This document shows, piece after piece, positions 26,074-33,379 of a DNA stretch of 64,000 bases. Position 1 is the first letter of the stretch. Each line of letters starts with the position of its first letter. The notes under the pieces were generated by a model. The model was not told the origin of the DNA. It searched no databases and was given only the letters and a program-made list of their open reading frames with translations. The stretch spans positions 16,730-80,729 of the forward strand of contig NTLA01000008.1 in assembly GCA_002457435.1 (NCBI GenBank). The letters run 5' to 3'. The DNA comes from Acidimicrobiales bacterium MED-G01 (GTDB taxonomy: Bacteria; Actinomycetota; Acidimicrobiia; Acidimicrobiales; Poriferisodalaceae). The position numbers were made by a program, and so were the translations under genes.

Positions 26074-26649
26074 ATGCGGTTGGTGATGGCTTCAGCCAAC
26101 GCTCACAAGGCTAAAGAGATAGCCGAGATCCTTAGCGGTCATGACATAGAGCCACGGCCCCATGATCTAGAAGACGTCGTTGAAAACGAGAAAACTCTTG
26201 AAGGTAATGCCCGACTCAAGGCAGTCGCTGTCTGCAACCAAACTGGTTCCCCGGCAGTGGCTGACGATACAGGCCTTGAGGTTGATGCGTTAGAAGGCCT
26301 ACCAGGAGTGCGGAGTGCACGTTTCGCCGGAGAGTCAGCAACTGATGCCGAGAATCTATTGAAGCTGCTAGAAGAAATGCGAGAAGTTCCCGACGGCGAA
26401 CGCACGGCACGTTTTCGTACTGTGGCGTTAGTGGTCTTCCCTGACGGACACGAAATTTTGGCGCACGGTTTAGTAGAAGGAGCTATTACCTCAAGCCCCA
26501 GTGGCGTTGGCGGTTTCGGCTATGACTCCATTTTTGTCCCGGAGGAAGGCGAAGGGCTGACCTTTGCCGAAATGGAACCAGAAGCGAAGAACATCATTAG
26601 TCATCGCGGCAGAGCATTTCGTTCACTAGCGAAGATGTTGGGGGACTGA
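26074..26649 (+). CDS. rdgB: RdgB/HAM1 family non-canonical purine NTP pyrophosphatase
   Basis: Hydrolyses dITP and XTP to monophosphates, keeping them out of nucleic acids. MASANAHKAKEI at the N-terminus, ADDTGLEVDALEGLPGVRSARFAG, GVGGFGYDSIFVPE and the C-terminal SHRGRAF are the family landmarks. 191 residues from ATG 26074; a TTG at 26065 overlapping the rph stop is an alternative. Last gene of the cysO-MBL-rph-rdgB run, abutting the convergent aldolase-like gene with no gap. Confidence 0.96.
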   Translation: MRLVMASANAHKAKEIAEILSGHDIEPRPHDLEDVVENEKTLEGNARLKAVAVCNQTGSPAVADDTGLEVDALEGLPGVRSARFAGESATDAENLLKLLEEMREVPDGERTARFRTVALVVFPDGHEILAHGLVEGAITSSPSGVGGFGYDSIFVPEEGEGLTFAEMEPEAKNIISHRGRAFRSLAKMLGD

Positions 26650-27642
26650 TCACCAGTGGCGTAAATCGATATCCCATTGGTCTATCACTTCGCCTTTAGA
26701 GACCAGATGAAGTACCTGGTGCTTCGCCATCGTTGGGTCGATGTGAGCTGGAATTAGAGAAACCCGATCTCCAACTTGTAATGACTCGTCTGGGACGAGA
26801 TTGGTGTGCTCGTCAGAACAAAACAAGATTTCTCCGTCTACCCAACTCGGGTTGCCGTGATCCATCCCTTGAGCTTTAAGACCAGCGTCGCAGACAGCAA
26901 ACTTGTCAGCCACTGACACAATGGTTGACTGCAGGAATAAACCTTGTCTAAAGGGCTGGTCGGTTTGTTCGGTATACGCGGTGTCCATGAGAACGTATGA
27001 CCCAGCCTGAATCTCATTAGCCCAAGTGTTGATTGCATGAGTCCCGGTCCCACCACCGGTTATCAGCTCACCACCAACCAAGCTATGAGCCTCTAGGAGT
27101 CGTTCCATTGCCGCTTTTACCAGCTCGCGACGGCGATCGATGTCTACGACGCCCATCGCGTGTCCTTCGTAACCCATAACTCCACGCACCGCGATATTCG
27201 AAGCGCGAGCACGATTGGCAAGTTCAGCGGCTTCGTCGACTTCACATCCGCAACGAAATCCGACACGGATATCTATGACACATTCTCTTATGCCGGCTTC
27301 GGCAGCGGCATCGATAGTCGCTTCACTATCAACGGCAACCGTTACCCGCGCGTTCGTAGCCGCCATTGCTGCGAGCCGGTTTACGTCAACTGTTTCATTT
27401 GCCAGGAGCAGATCGTCGCCTAGGCCCACCTTCGCTAAACCCATGACTTCTCGAGTGGTAGCGCATGTAAAACCTAGATGACCCGCGTCGTGCTGAAGTC
27501 GAGCAAGAGCGCTTGTTTTATGGGCTTTGACATGTGGACGCAGCCGATTTCCTGGCAATCGCTTGGCCATCTCGGCAATGTTGGATTGCAGAACATCAAC
27601 GTCGGCCCACAACGCCGGGGTCGGAAGCTCATCAATATGCAT
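26650..27642 (-). CDS. D-threonine aldolase-like PLP enzyme
   Basis: Fold-type III PLP enzyme of the D-threonine aldolase / D-serine dehydratase-like family, 330 residues. PHVKAHKT holds the PLP lysine (Lys39), TGGGTGTH binds the phosphate, and the C-terminal metal site reads AHID (His300, Asp302). His-x-Asp matches the Mn-type D-threonine aldolase rather than the His-x-Cys zinc site of D-serine dehydratases. Likely cleaves a D-beta-hydroxy amino acid to glycine and an aldehyde. ATG 27642 follows a TAGGCT -10. Confidence 0.85.
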   Translation of the reverse strand: MHIDELPTPALWADVDVLQSNIAEMAKRLPGNRLRPHVKAHKTSALARLQHDAGHLGFTCATTREVMGLAKVGLGDDLLLANETVDVNRLAAMAATNARVTVAVDSEATIDAAAEAGIRECVIDIRVGFRCGCEVDEAAELANRARASNIAVRGVMGYEGHAMGVVDIDRRRELVKAAMERLLEAHSLVGGELITGGGTGTHAINTWANEIQAGSYVLMDTAYTEQTDQPFRQGLFLQSTIVSVADKFAVCDAGLKAQGMDHGNPSWVDGEILFCSDEHTNLVPDESLQVGDRVSLIPAHIDPTMAKHQVLHLVSKGEVIDQWDIDLRHW

Positions 27643-27648
27643 GCAATG

Positions 27649-27654
27649 AGCCTA
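27649..27654 (-). promoter_or_regulatory. -10 element (leaderless) for the D-threonine aldolase-like gene
   Basis: TAGGCT on the minus strand with a 6-nt spacer to ATG 27642. Confidence 0.5.
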
Positions 27655-27686
27655 CGACGGACCAAGGTGCCGCCGCTGACAGCAGA

Positions 27687-27692
27687 TAACCT
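27687..27692 (+). promoter_or_regulatory. -10 element (leaderless) for clpP
   Basis: TAACCT with a 7-nt spacer to ATG 27700. It decides the clpP start against ATGs further upstream. Confidence 0.5.
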
Positions 27693-27699
27693 CCAAGTT

Positions 27700-28296
27700 A
27701 TGTCAGAGCTTAATTCCGCTAGTGCGCTGTCCACTGGAATCCCAACTGGCCCCGGTGAGATATACAACCGGTTACTGAATGACCGAATCGTTTTTCTTGG
27801 TACCGAAGTAGACGATGAAATAGCGAACATTCTTTGCGCCCAGATGCTGTTCCTAGAAGGCCAAGACCGAGAAAAAGACATCTGGTTGTACATCAACAGC
27901 CCCGGTGGTTCCGTGACCGCAGGCATGGCCATATACGACACAATGCAGTTTGTCTCATGTGATGTTGCCACTGTATGCATGGGTCTCGGAGCCTCAATGG
28001 GCCAATTCCTGCTAACAGCGGGGGCAGCAGACAAAAGGTATTGTCTGCCACACGCTCGAGTGATGATGCATCAACCTTCAGGTGGAGTAAGAGGACAGGC
28101 CTCAGACATAGCGATCCAAGCTGAACAGATGGCATATATCAAGCGGCTGATGGCTGAACGAATAGCACTACACAGCGGACAAGAGGTCGATCAAATTCAG
28201 ATAGATAGCGAACGGGACCGCTGGTTCACATCTGAAGAAGCCAAAGAGTACGGACTCTGTGATCATGTGATCGTTAAACGAGGCGAGATAATTTAG
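27700..28296 (+). CDS. clpP: ATP-dependent Clp protease proteolytic subunit
   Basis: Serine protease that forms the ClpXP/ClpAP chamber and degrades, among others, ssrA-tagged proteins. Catalytic triad visible as Ser99 in GLGASMGQ, His124 in MMHQPSGG and Asp173 in ERDRWF, with E. coli-like spacing. 198 residues from ATG 27700, the normal length. Frames open further upstream but overlap the divergent aldolase gene. Sequence resembles actinobacterial ClpP1 more than ClpP2; no second clpP or clpX is adjacent. Confidence 0.95.
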   Translation: MSELNSASALSTGIPTGPGEIYNRLLNDRIVFLGTEVDDEIANILCAQMLFLEGQDREKDIWLYINSPGGSVTAGMAIYDTMQFVSCDVATVCMGLGASMGQFLLTAGAADKRYCLPHARVMMHQPSGGVRGQASDIAIQAEQMAYIKRLMAERIALHSGQEVDQIQIDSERDRWFTSEEAKEYGLCDHVIVKRGEII

Positions 28297-28311
28297 CGTC
28301 GCTAAGTCTGC

Positions 28312-28731
28312 TCATGGAGCAGGACTGCAGGTGCGAGCCACAAATGCGGAGAGCTTTTCCACCGACTCCGACAACTCATCGTCAAATTCTTGTCTAGCAG
28401 CCCCAATAGCCGCTGACCGCTCTAACGGGTCATCTGAGCTGGTGTTGCTGACAGCGTTCGTTAACGCCAATAAAAAAGCAGCTACGACCTCTGCCTCCCG
28501 AAGGATTTCCTGAGGTGCCTCTTTGGCTACGCGCGCCGCTTGTGCTGCAGTCTGAGTTAAAGCGCCTCTGGTTGCCGCATCATCTGAAGGAGAGACCTCT
28601 GCACTAAGCGCATCGACTTTCTGTAATTCTGCTGAAGCTTCACAGAATGAGGCTTCCTGGTTCGCAGTGCTACAACCGGCCACAACCATTGTCACGAAGA
28701 CAGCGACGGCACAGCGCAGGATTGATGTCAC
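28312..28731 (-). CDS. predicted small lipoprotein, helical
   Basis: 139 residues: a signal peptide with lipobox VAGC (Cys20), then an Ala/Glu-rich, mostly helical domain with a second Cys near the N-terminus (FCEA) and one near the C-terminus (RTCSPAP) that could pair. No known family. The start overlaps the rpe stop (TGATG), so it is coupled to rpe. Convergent with clpP across a 15-nt gap. Confidence 0.65.
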   Translation of the reverse strand: MTSILRCAVAVFVTMVVAGCSTANQEASFCEASAELQKVDALSAEVSPSDDAATRGALTQTAAQAARVAKEAPQEILREAEVVAAFLLALTNAVSNTSSDDPLERSAAIGAARQEFDDELSESVEKLSAFVARTCSPAP

Positions 28732-29408
28732 CCCGATTGTGCTTCTGTAGCTATACGCCGAAGATCCTGAACTCCGTATTCAAGACCTTCCGCGTATTTG
28801 TACAGAGCGCTTCCAGAAACCAACACATTTGCCCCCGCAGCCGCAGCCCCGGAAATCGTTGAATCCGAAATTCCGCCGTCCACTTCAACATCGACGTCGT
28901 AGCCGCCTTCGTCTATGAGGTTCCGCAGCGAGGCTACTTTGGACTCCATGCTTGCAATGTAAGCCTGACCGCCGAACCCGGGATTGACCGTCATGACCAA
29001 AACCATGTCCAACATGTCTAGAACCGAAGCGACGGAATCCAGCGGAGTGGAAGGATTGAGCGCTGCAGCCGGGCTACATCCAAGATCTCTGATTCGCCCA
29101 AGAGTCCGGTGAAGATGAGGCGTTGTTTCGACGTGAACGATGACCATCTGACAGCCTGCTTCAACGTAGTTAGGAAGCATTTCATCGGGGTTGGTGACCA
29201 TCAAATGAGCTTCGAACATGACGTCTACATGTTCTCGACAAGCCGCAATGACGTCGGGTCCAAAGGTCAGGTTGGGAACAAAATTTCCGTCCATCACGTC
29301 CCATTGAATCCGGTCAACGCCGGCTGCTTCGAGAGCAACGCACTCTTCCCCAAGTCGGGAAAAGTCGGCTGGTAGTACAGAAGGAACAATTTGGATAGGG
29401 CGATTCAT
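28728..29408 (-). CDS. rpe: ribulose-phosphate 3-epimerase
   Basis: Interconverts ribulose-5-P and xylulose-5-P in the pentose phosphate pathway. 226 residues, TIM barrel: PSVLPADFSRLGEE, QWDVMDGNFVPNLTFG with the metal ligand/catalytic Asp, FEAHLMV, MTVNPGFGGQ and VDGGI are all present. ATG 29408 lies 7 nt after a TACGGT -10 that overlaps the opposite-strand promoter of the methyltransferase gene. Confidence 0.96.
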   Translation of the reverse strand: MNRPIQIVPSVLPADFSRLGEECVALEAAGVDRIQWDVMDGNFVPNLTFGPDVIAACREHVDVMFEAHLMVTNPDEMLPNYVEAGCQMVIVHVETTPHLHRTLGRIRDLGCSPAAALNPSTPLDSVASVLDMLDMVLVMTVNPGFGGQAYIASMESKVASLRNLIDEGGYDVDVEVDGGISDSTISGAAAAGANVLVSGSALYKYAEGLEYGVQDLRRIATEAQSG

Positions 29409-29415
29409 GTAGTGG

Positions 29416-29421
29416 ACCGTA
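29416..29421 (-). promoter_or_regulatory. -10 element (leaderless) for rpe
   Basis: TACGGT on the minus strand, 7-nt spacer to ATG 29408. It shares bases 29420-29421 with the plus-strand -10 of the rlmD-like gene. Confidence 0.55.
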
Positions 29422-29425
29422 GTCT
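29420..29425 (+). promoter_or_regulatory. -10 element (leaderless) for the rlmD-like gene
   Basis: TAGTCT with a 7-nt spacer to ATG 29433. Overlaps the rpe -10 on the other strand. Confidence 0.55.
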
Positions 29426-29432
29426 GGGATTG

Positions 29433-30623
29433 ATGTCTAAAAGGGTCAACATTTACGATCTAGCCGTCGGAGGCGAAGGAGTAGGCCGTTTAGAAGACGG
29501 ACGAATCGTTTTCGTGGCTGGTGCTGCTGTTAACGATGAGCTGCAGGTTGAGCTGACCCAAGAGAAAAGTAGGTATGCGCGAGGGAGGATCGTCGAGATA
29601 ATTTCAGCTGGCGAGGGTCGATGCGAACCATCCTGTCGGCACGTCCACAGAGGCTGCGGTGGTTGCGACTGGCAGCACTTGAGCGAAGATGCTCAGGCGG
29701 ACGCAAAAATTTCCGTCGTTGAAGATTCACTCGTCAAGCTTGGTTCGATTGTTCCACCGGACGTCGGATACGTAGCTGGCCCACCCAAATCGAATTACCG
29801 GACGACTTTGCGAGTCGCGGTTGAGAATGGCAGGCCCGCATACCGGCGGTCGCGTTCGAACGAGTTGGTCCAAATTGACGACTGCTTCGTCGCCCATCCA
29901 TTGATGGAAGACATTTTGGCTGAGGGATTCTTCGCAGACGCCGCTGAGGTGACGATCCGAGTCGGATCACGTACCGGAGACCGACTGGTGATGGGAGAGC
30001 CTCATGCAAAGAATTTCCGTGTACCAGATGATGTCAAAATCGTTGGAAGAGACCAGGCACGCAGGGGCGCAAATGCCTACATAGTTGAGGAGGCCGCTGG
30101 AATCGATTGGAAGATCTCTGCCCGGTCGTTCTTTCAGAGTTCCCCCGAAGGCGCGGAGATATTGACGGCGCTAGCAGCAGAATGGTTGACGGTGCACGAT
30201 GTGGGTGAGCAGGTTCTAGTCGACCTATACGCGGGGGTGGGCCTATTTTCCGGCACGGTCGGTGACTGGTTTGAAAAGGTTACAGCGGTTGAATCTTCAG
30301 TTTCCGCTACCAAAGACGCCGCTCACAATCTGGGACCGCATGTGTCTATCCATCGAAGTCAGGTTGAACGGTGGGTTCCCGAACTTGCTGATGTAGTAAT
30401 AGCGGATCCACCGCGCAGCGGACTACGAGCTGAAGGAGTAGAGCAGATTCGCAAGACTGAGGCGCCGCATGTTCTTCTCGTTTCTTGTGACGCTGGTGCC
30501 CTCGGAAGAGACGCCTCCTTGATGATTACAGCGGGATATGAACTCGACCAAGTCGATGTCGTAGACATGTTTCCTCAAACGAGCCACGTTGAAGTTGTCT
30601 CAGGGTGGATACGCAACAGCTGA
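29433..30623 (+). CDS. RlmD/TrmA-type RNA (uracil-5-)-methyltransferase
   Basis: SAM-dependent m5U methyltransferase. An N-terminal TRAM domain (about residues 1-60) is followed by clustered cysteines C64, C68, C75 and C78 (GCGGC) of a 4Fe-4S site. A Rossmann domain follows with VDLYAGVGLFSG (motif I), ADPPRSGL, and the catalytic Cys in VSCDAGALGRD. About 396 residues. The start at 29433 is fixed by the -10 hexamer 7 nt upstream. The RNA target (23S rRNA or tRNA) cannot be separated by eye. Confidence 0.9.
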   Translation: MSKRVNIYDLAVGGEGVGRLEDGRIVFVAGAAVNDELQVELTQEKSRYARGRIVEIISAGEGRCEPSCRHVHRGCGGCDWQHLSEDAQADAKISVVEDSLVKLGSIVPPDVGYVAGPPKSNYRTTLRVAVENGRPAYRRSRSNELVQIDDCFVAHPLMEDILAEGFFADAAEVTIRVGSRTGDRLVMGEPHAKNFRVPDDVKIVGRDQARRGANAYIVEEAAGIDWKISARSFFQSSPEGAEILTALAAEWLTVHDVGEQVLVDLYAGVGLFSGTVGDWFEKVTAVESSVSATKDAAHNLGPHVSIHRSQVERWVPELADVVIADPPRSGLRAEGVEQIRKTEAPHVLLVSCDAGALGRDASLMITAGYELDQVDVVDMFPQTSHVEVVSGWIRNS

Positions 30624-30630
30624 GTAAAAA

Positions 30631-30663
30631 TGTTTTGGTGCCCACTAAGTGGGCACCAAAACA
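30631..30663. terminator. long perfect hairpin terminator, bidirectional
   Basis: A 33-nt palindrome: 16-bp arms TGTTTTGGTGCCCACT / AGTGGGCACCAAAACA around a single central A. It lies between the convergent rlmD-like and thiolase genes. It lacks a downstream T-tract; the A/T-rich stem base may serve instead. Confidence 0.75.
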
Positions 30664-30682
30664 CATCGTTAATGAAGTGGAG

Positions 30683-31912
30683 TTAGTTCAGTCGCTCGAC
30701 GATCATCGCCATTCCTTGGCCACCGCCAACGCACATAGATTCCAGTCCGAAGGTTTTGTCGGAGTCCTCTAGGCCGTTGAGTAGCGTCGTCATGATCCGG
30801 GCTCCAGTTTGACCGAACGGATGGCCAAGAGCGATTGCTCCGCCGTTCACGTTGAGTTGGTCAACCATATCGATTCCCAATTCATCGGCTGATGGAATGA
30901 CCTGCGCAGCAAATGCCTCGTTGATTTCTACGAGGTCAATGTCGCTCATAGTCATATCTGCCCGAGCCAGAACACGTTTGATTGCCTCAATCGGGCCCAA
31001 TCCCATAATTTCCGGGTTGAGAGCTGACACGGAGCTTGCAATTATTCGAGCCAAGGGAGTGATCCCTAACTCTTCAGCACGTTTGCGGCTCATCACCACA
31101 ACGGCAGCAGCTCCATCATTAAGTGGGCAGGCATTGCCAGCAGTAACGCGCCCGTCAGGCCTGAATACGGGCTTCAACTGAGACACCGCGTCCAAGGTGA
31201 CACCAGCTCGCGGACCATCATCTGCAGAGACAATGGTTCCGTCTGGCATGGTAACCGGTGTGATGTCCATTTCGAAGAAGCCCCGGCTAATTGCAGCCTC
31301 GGCCTTGTTTTGGCTCATCACCCCGTACTCATCCATTGCCTCGCGGCTCACACCTTTGAGTTCAGCTACATTTTCAGCAGTCTGGCCCATAGCGATAAAC
31401 AGGTCGGGAAGGCCCTCCGCTGGAGCCCAATCTCCGTGTCCACCCTCGGCACGTACCTTCGATCGTGCACCTGGTGCTTTGAAAATAGGGTTAGCGGTGT
31501 CGGGAAGGCTGTCGGCGTTTCCTTTCCCGTAACGGGAAACGCACTCAACACCAGCTGCAATAAACGCGTCACCTTCGCCCGCTTTAATGGCATGGGCGGC
31601 CATACGGATGGTCTGAAGTGAAGAAGAGCAGTAGCGGTTAACGGTCGTGCCCGGAACATCTCCCAGGCCCGCCAATACAGCAGTAGCTCGCCCGATGTTG
31701 AAACCTTGTTCTCCGCCAGGCGATCCGGTCCCCATGATGAGGTCTTCGATCTCTTCGGGAGGAAGTTCGGGGACTTTCTCCAAGACCTTGTTGACGATTT
31801 GAGCGCTGAGATCGTCGGGCCTGATCTCGGTCATAGAGCCTTTAAAGGCTCGACCAATCGGACTACGGGCTGTTGCAACTATGACCGGGTCGGTCGAGGC
31901 GTCGGTACTCAT
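30683..31912 (-). CDS. thiolase (acetyl-CoA C-acyltransferase)
   Basis: Degradative-type thiolase for the last step of beta-oxidation. 409 residues. Nucleophile Cys95 in NRYCSSSLQ, His364 in ALGHPFG and second Cys394 in CVGGGQG form the active site; NEAFA is also present. ATG 31912 has AAGGGA upstream; a start at 31960 is longer without support. Monocistronic, divergent from a membrane protein. Confidence 0.95.
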   Translation of the reverse strand: MSTDASTDPVIVATARSPIGRAFKGSMTEIRPDDLSAQIVNKVLEKVPELPPEEIEDLIMGTGSPGGEQGFNIGRATAVLAGLGDVPGTTVNRYCSSSLQTIRMAAHAIKAGEGDAFIAAGVECVSRYGKGNADSLPDTANPIFKAPGARSKVRAEGGHGDWAPAEGLPDLFIAMGQTAENVAELKGVSREAMDEYGVMSQNKAEAAISRGFFEMDITPVTMPDGTIVSADDGPRAGVTLDAVSQLKPVFRPDGRVTAGNACPLNDGAAAVVVMSRKRAEELGITPLARIIASSVSALNPEIMGLGPIEAIKRVLARADMTMSDIDLVEINEAFAAQVIPSADELGIDMVDQLNVNGGAIALGHPFGQTGARIMTTLLNGLEDSDKTFGLESMCVGGGQGMAMIVERLN

Positions 31913-31971
31913 TTGGGTCCCTTCATACAGGATTAGCGACTGCGGAAACACTACCCCCACTTTGGAGGTAA

Positions 31972-33306
31972 ATGCCTATTTGTCTGTCCACCTCTACCAT
32001 CAACTCAATGGTTATCCCCAACTACGCTCATGGTGTCGGCCCTCCCGGTGAATTACCGATGTCGGTAACGACTCTCGGGTTGGTGGCAGCGGCAGCTCTC
32101 ATGATCTCCTTCGCAGCCTTGGTGTCAGGGTGGCAACAGCCGCTGTTTCCGAAAGCAGGATCGGGCAGTTCGTTGCTGGTGATCACTTCCGTGGCTGGGA
32201 GAGTCGGCTTGATTTTGGGTCGAGCTCTAGGTGTTTTGTTGCTCGGCACAGCTTTGGTCTCTTGTCTCTGGGTCGCGGATGACACCTTGGTCAATATTGC
32301 ACCGCGGATAGTTTTTGTAGCTCTCTGGGTTTTCGTCCCCGTTGGATCAGCATTTCTGGGTGACTTGTGGCGTTGGATGAGCCCATTCGAAATATTGGCG
32401 GGCTTGCGGGATCGTCGGTTCAGCGACCGTGAGACCAAAGAGTGGAATCTGCATGCAGCCGCGACGTTGTTAGCAGGGTTTCTTTGGCTGGAATTGGCAT
32501 ATCACCAACCCGCCGGTAGGACTCCTTTGACCGTTCTGCTGTTTGTCTGGACCGCGTGGAGTGGAATCGGGGCATGTCTTAACGGCCGCGAGTGGTTGCG
32601 ATCACATGACCCGCTAGCCGTTTTTGTTCGACTTGTGGCTTGCATGTCGCCGCTCCACGTCTCCGGTAACTCTTTGCGTTTTCGACGTCCTCTGGTGGGA
32701 CTGGGTCAAATACCGGTTCAAAAGGGTCTAGCCGCAGTGGTGCTTGTAGTTCTTGGAGGCACCTCGTTTGACGGGTTATCGAGGACCAGTTGGTGGAGCG
32801 ACATTATTGGAGGTCGTACCGGCTGGAACGCCACAGTTTTCAACACGGTGGGGTTGCTATTTTCGATGTCGTTGGTTACGGCACTGTTTTTGGGTTGTGT
32901 GCGATGGATGCAGCGACGAGATGGGAATGATGACGCCGATTTTGAAGATGGATTCGCGCTCTCGCTGGTTCCGGTAGCTGTTGGCTACGCCGTTGCGCAC
33001 TACTTCGGAATGGCTGTCTTTGAAGGTCAGCAGTTGTTCATACAAATGAGTGACCCATTCGATCGCGGGTGGAACCTGTTCGGAAGCGCTGACGGATACA
33101 TCAACTATCGCGTTGTAGGGCCAACAGCTATGGCGGCAATTCAGGCGTTTGGAATAATCGGAGGACATCTTGCTGGTGTCATGGTTGGACATGATCGGGC
33201 ACTTGCCACACTCCGCAAAAAGGATGACGTAACGGGTCAACTGCCTCTAGTGATACTTCTTGCTTCGTTGACCGCTATTGCCTTGGTCCTGCTTGTAGAG
33301 GCCTAA
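31972..33306 (+). CDS. polytopic membrane protein (annotated elsewhere as fenitrothion hydrolase-like)
   Basis: 444 residues with about 10-11 hydrophobic segments. The N-terminal AHGVGPPGELP and the DPLAVFVRLVACMSP stretch near residue 215 resemble an actinobacterial membrane family often labelled fenitrothion hydrolase; that name is a weak homology label, not evidence of organophosphate hydrolysis. Conserved polar residues lie in loops (YFGMAVFEGQQ, DPFDRGWNLFG). GGAGG lies 3 nt before ATG 31972, a short spacing; ATG 32011 is the alternative. Confidence 0.6.
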   Translation: MPICLSTSTINSMVIPNYAHGVGPPGELPMSVTTLGLVAAAALMISFAALVSGWQQPLFPKAGSGSSLLVITSVAGRVGLILGRALGVLLLGTALVSCLWVADDTLVNIAPRIVFVALWVFVPVGSAFLGDLWRWMSPFEILAGLRDRRFSDRETKEWNLHAAATLLAGFLWLELAYHQPAGRTPLTVLLFVWTAWSGIGACLNGREWLRSHDPLAVFVRLVACMSPLHVSGNSLRFRRPLVGLGQIPVQKGLAAVVLVVLGGTSFDGLSRTSWWSDIIGGRTGWNATVFNTVGLLFSMSLVTALFLGCVRWMQRRDGNDDADFEDGFALSLVPVAVGYAVAHYFGMAVFEGQQLFIQMSDPFDRGWNLFGSADGYINYRVVGPTAMAAIQAFGIIGGHLAGVMVGHDRALATLRKKDDVTGQLPLVILLASLTAIALVLLVEA

Positions 33307-33307
33307 C

Positions 33308-33333
33308 TTTGCGGGCGTCGAAATAGCCGCAAA
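33308..33333. terminator. hairpin terminator between membrane protein and molybdenum hydroxylase genes
   Basis: TTTGCGG / CCGCAAA, 7-bp arms with a 12-nt loop, immediately after the membrane protein stop and between convergent genes. Confidence 0.5.
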
Positions 33334-33379
33334 ACAGCTTAAAGACCTATCGTGACGTTTCCCGTCGCTAATTTCGGCC

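Noticed and set aside
27478..27699. Long N-terminal extension of ClpP
   Set aside because: It is antisense to the aldolase-like gene, not ClpP-like, and a leaderless -10 supports ATG 27700.
31972..33306. Organophosphate (fenitrothion) hydrolase activity
   Set aside because: The resemblance is to a broad family of membrane proteins carrying that label; no catalytic motif for phosphotriester hydrolysis is visible.
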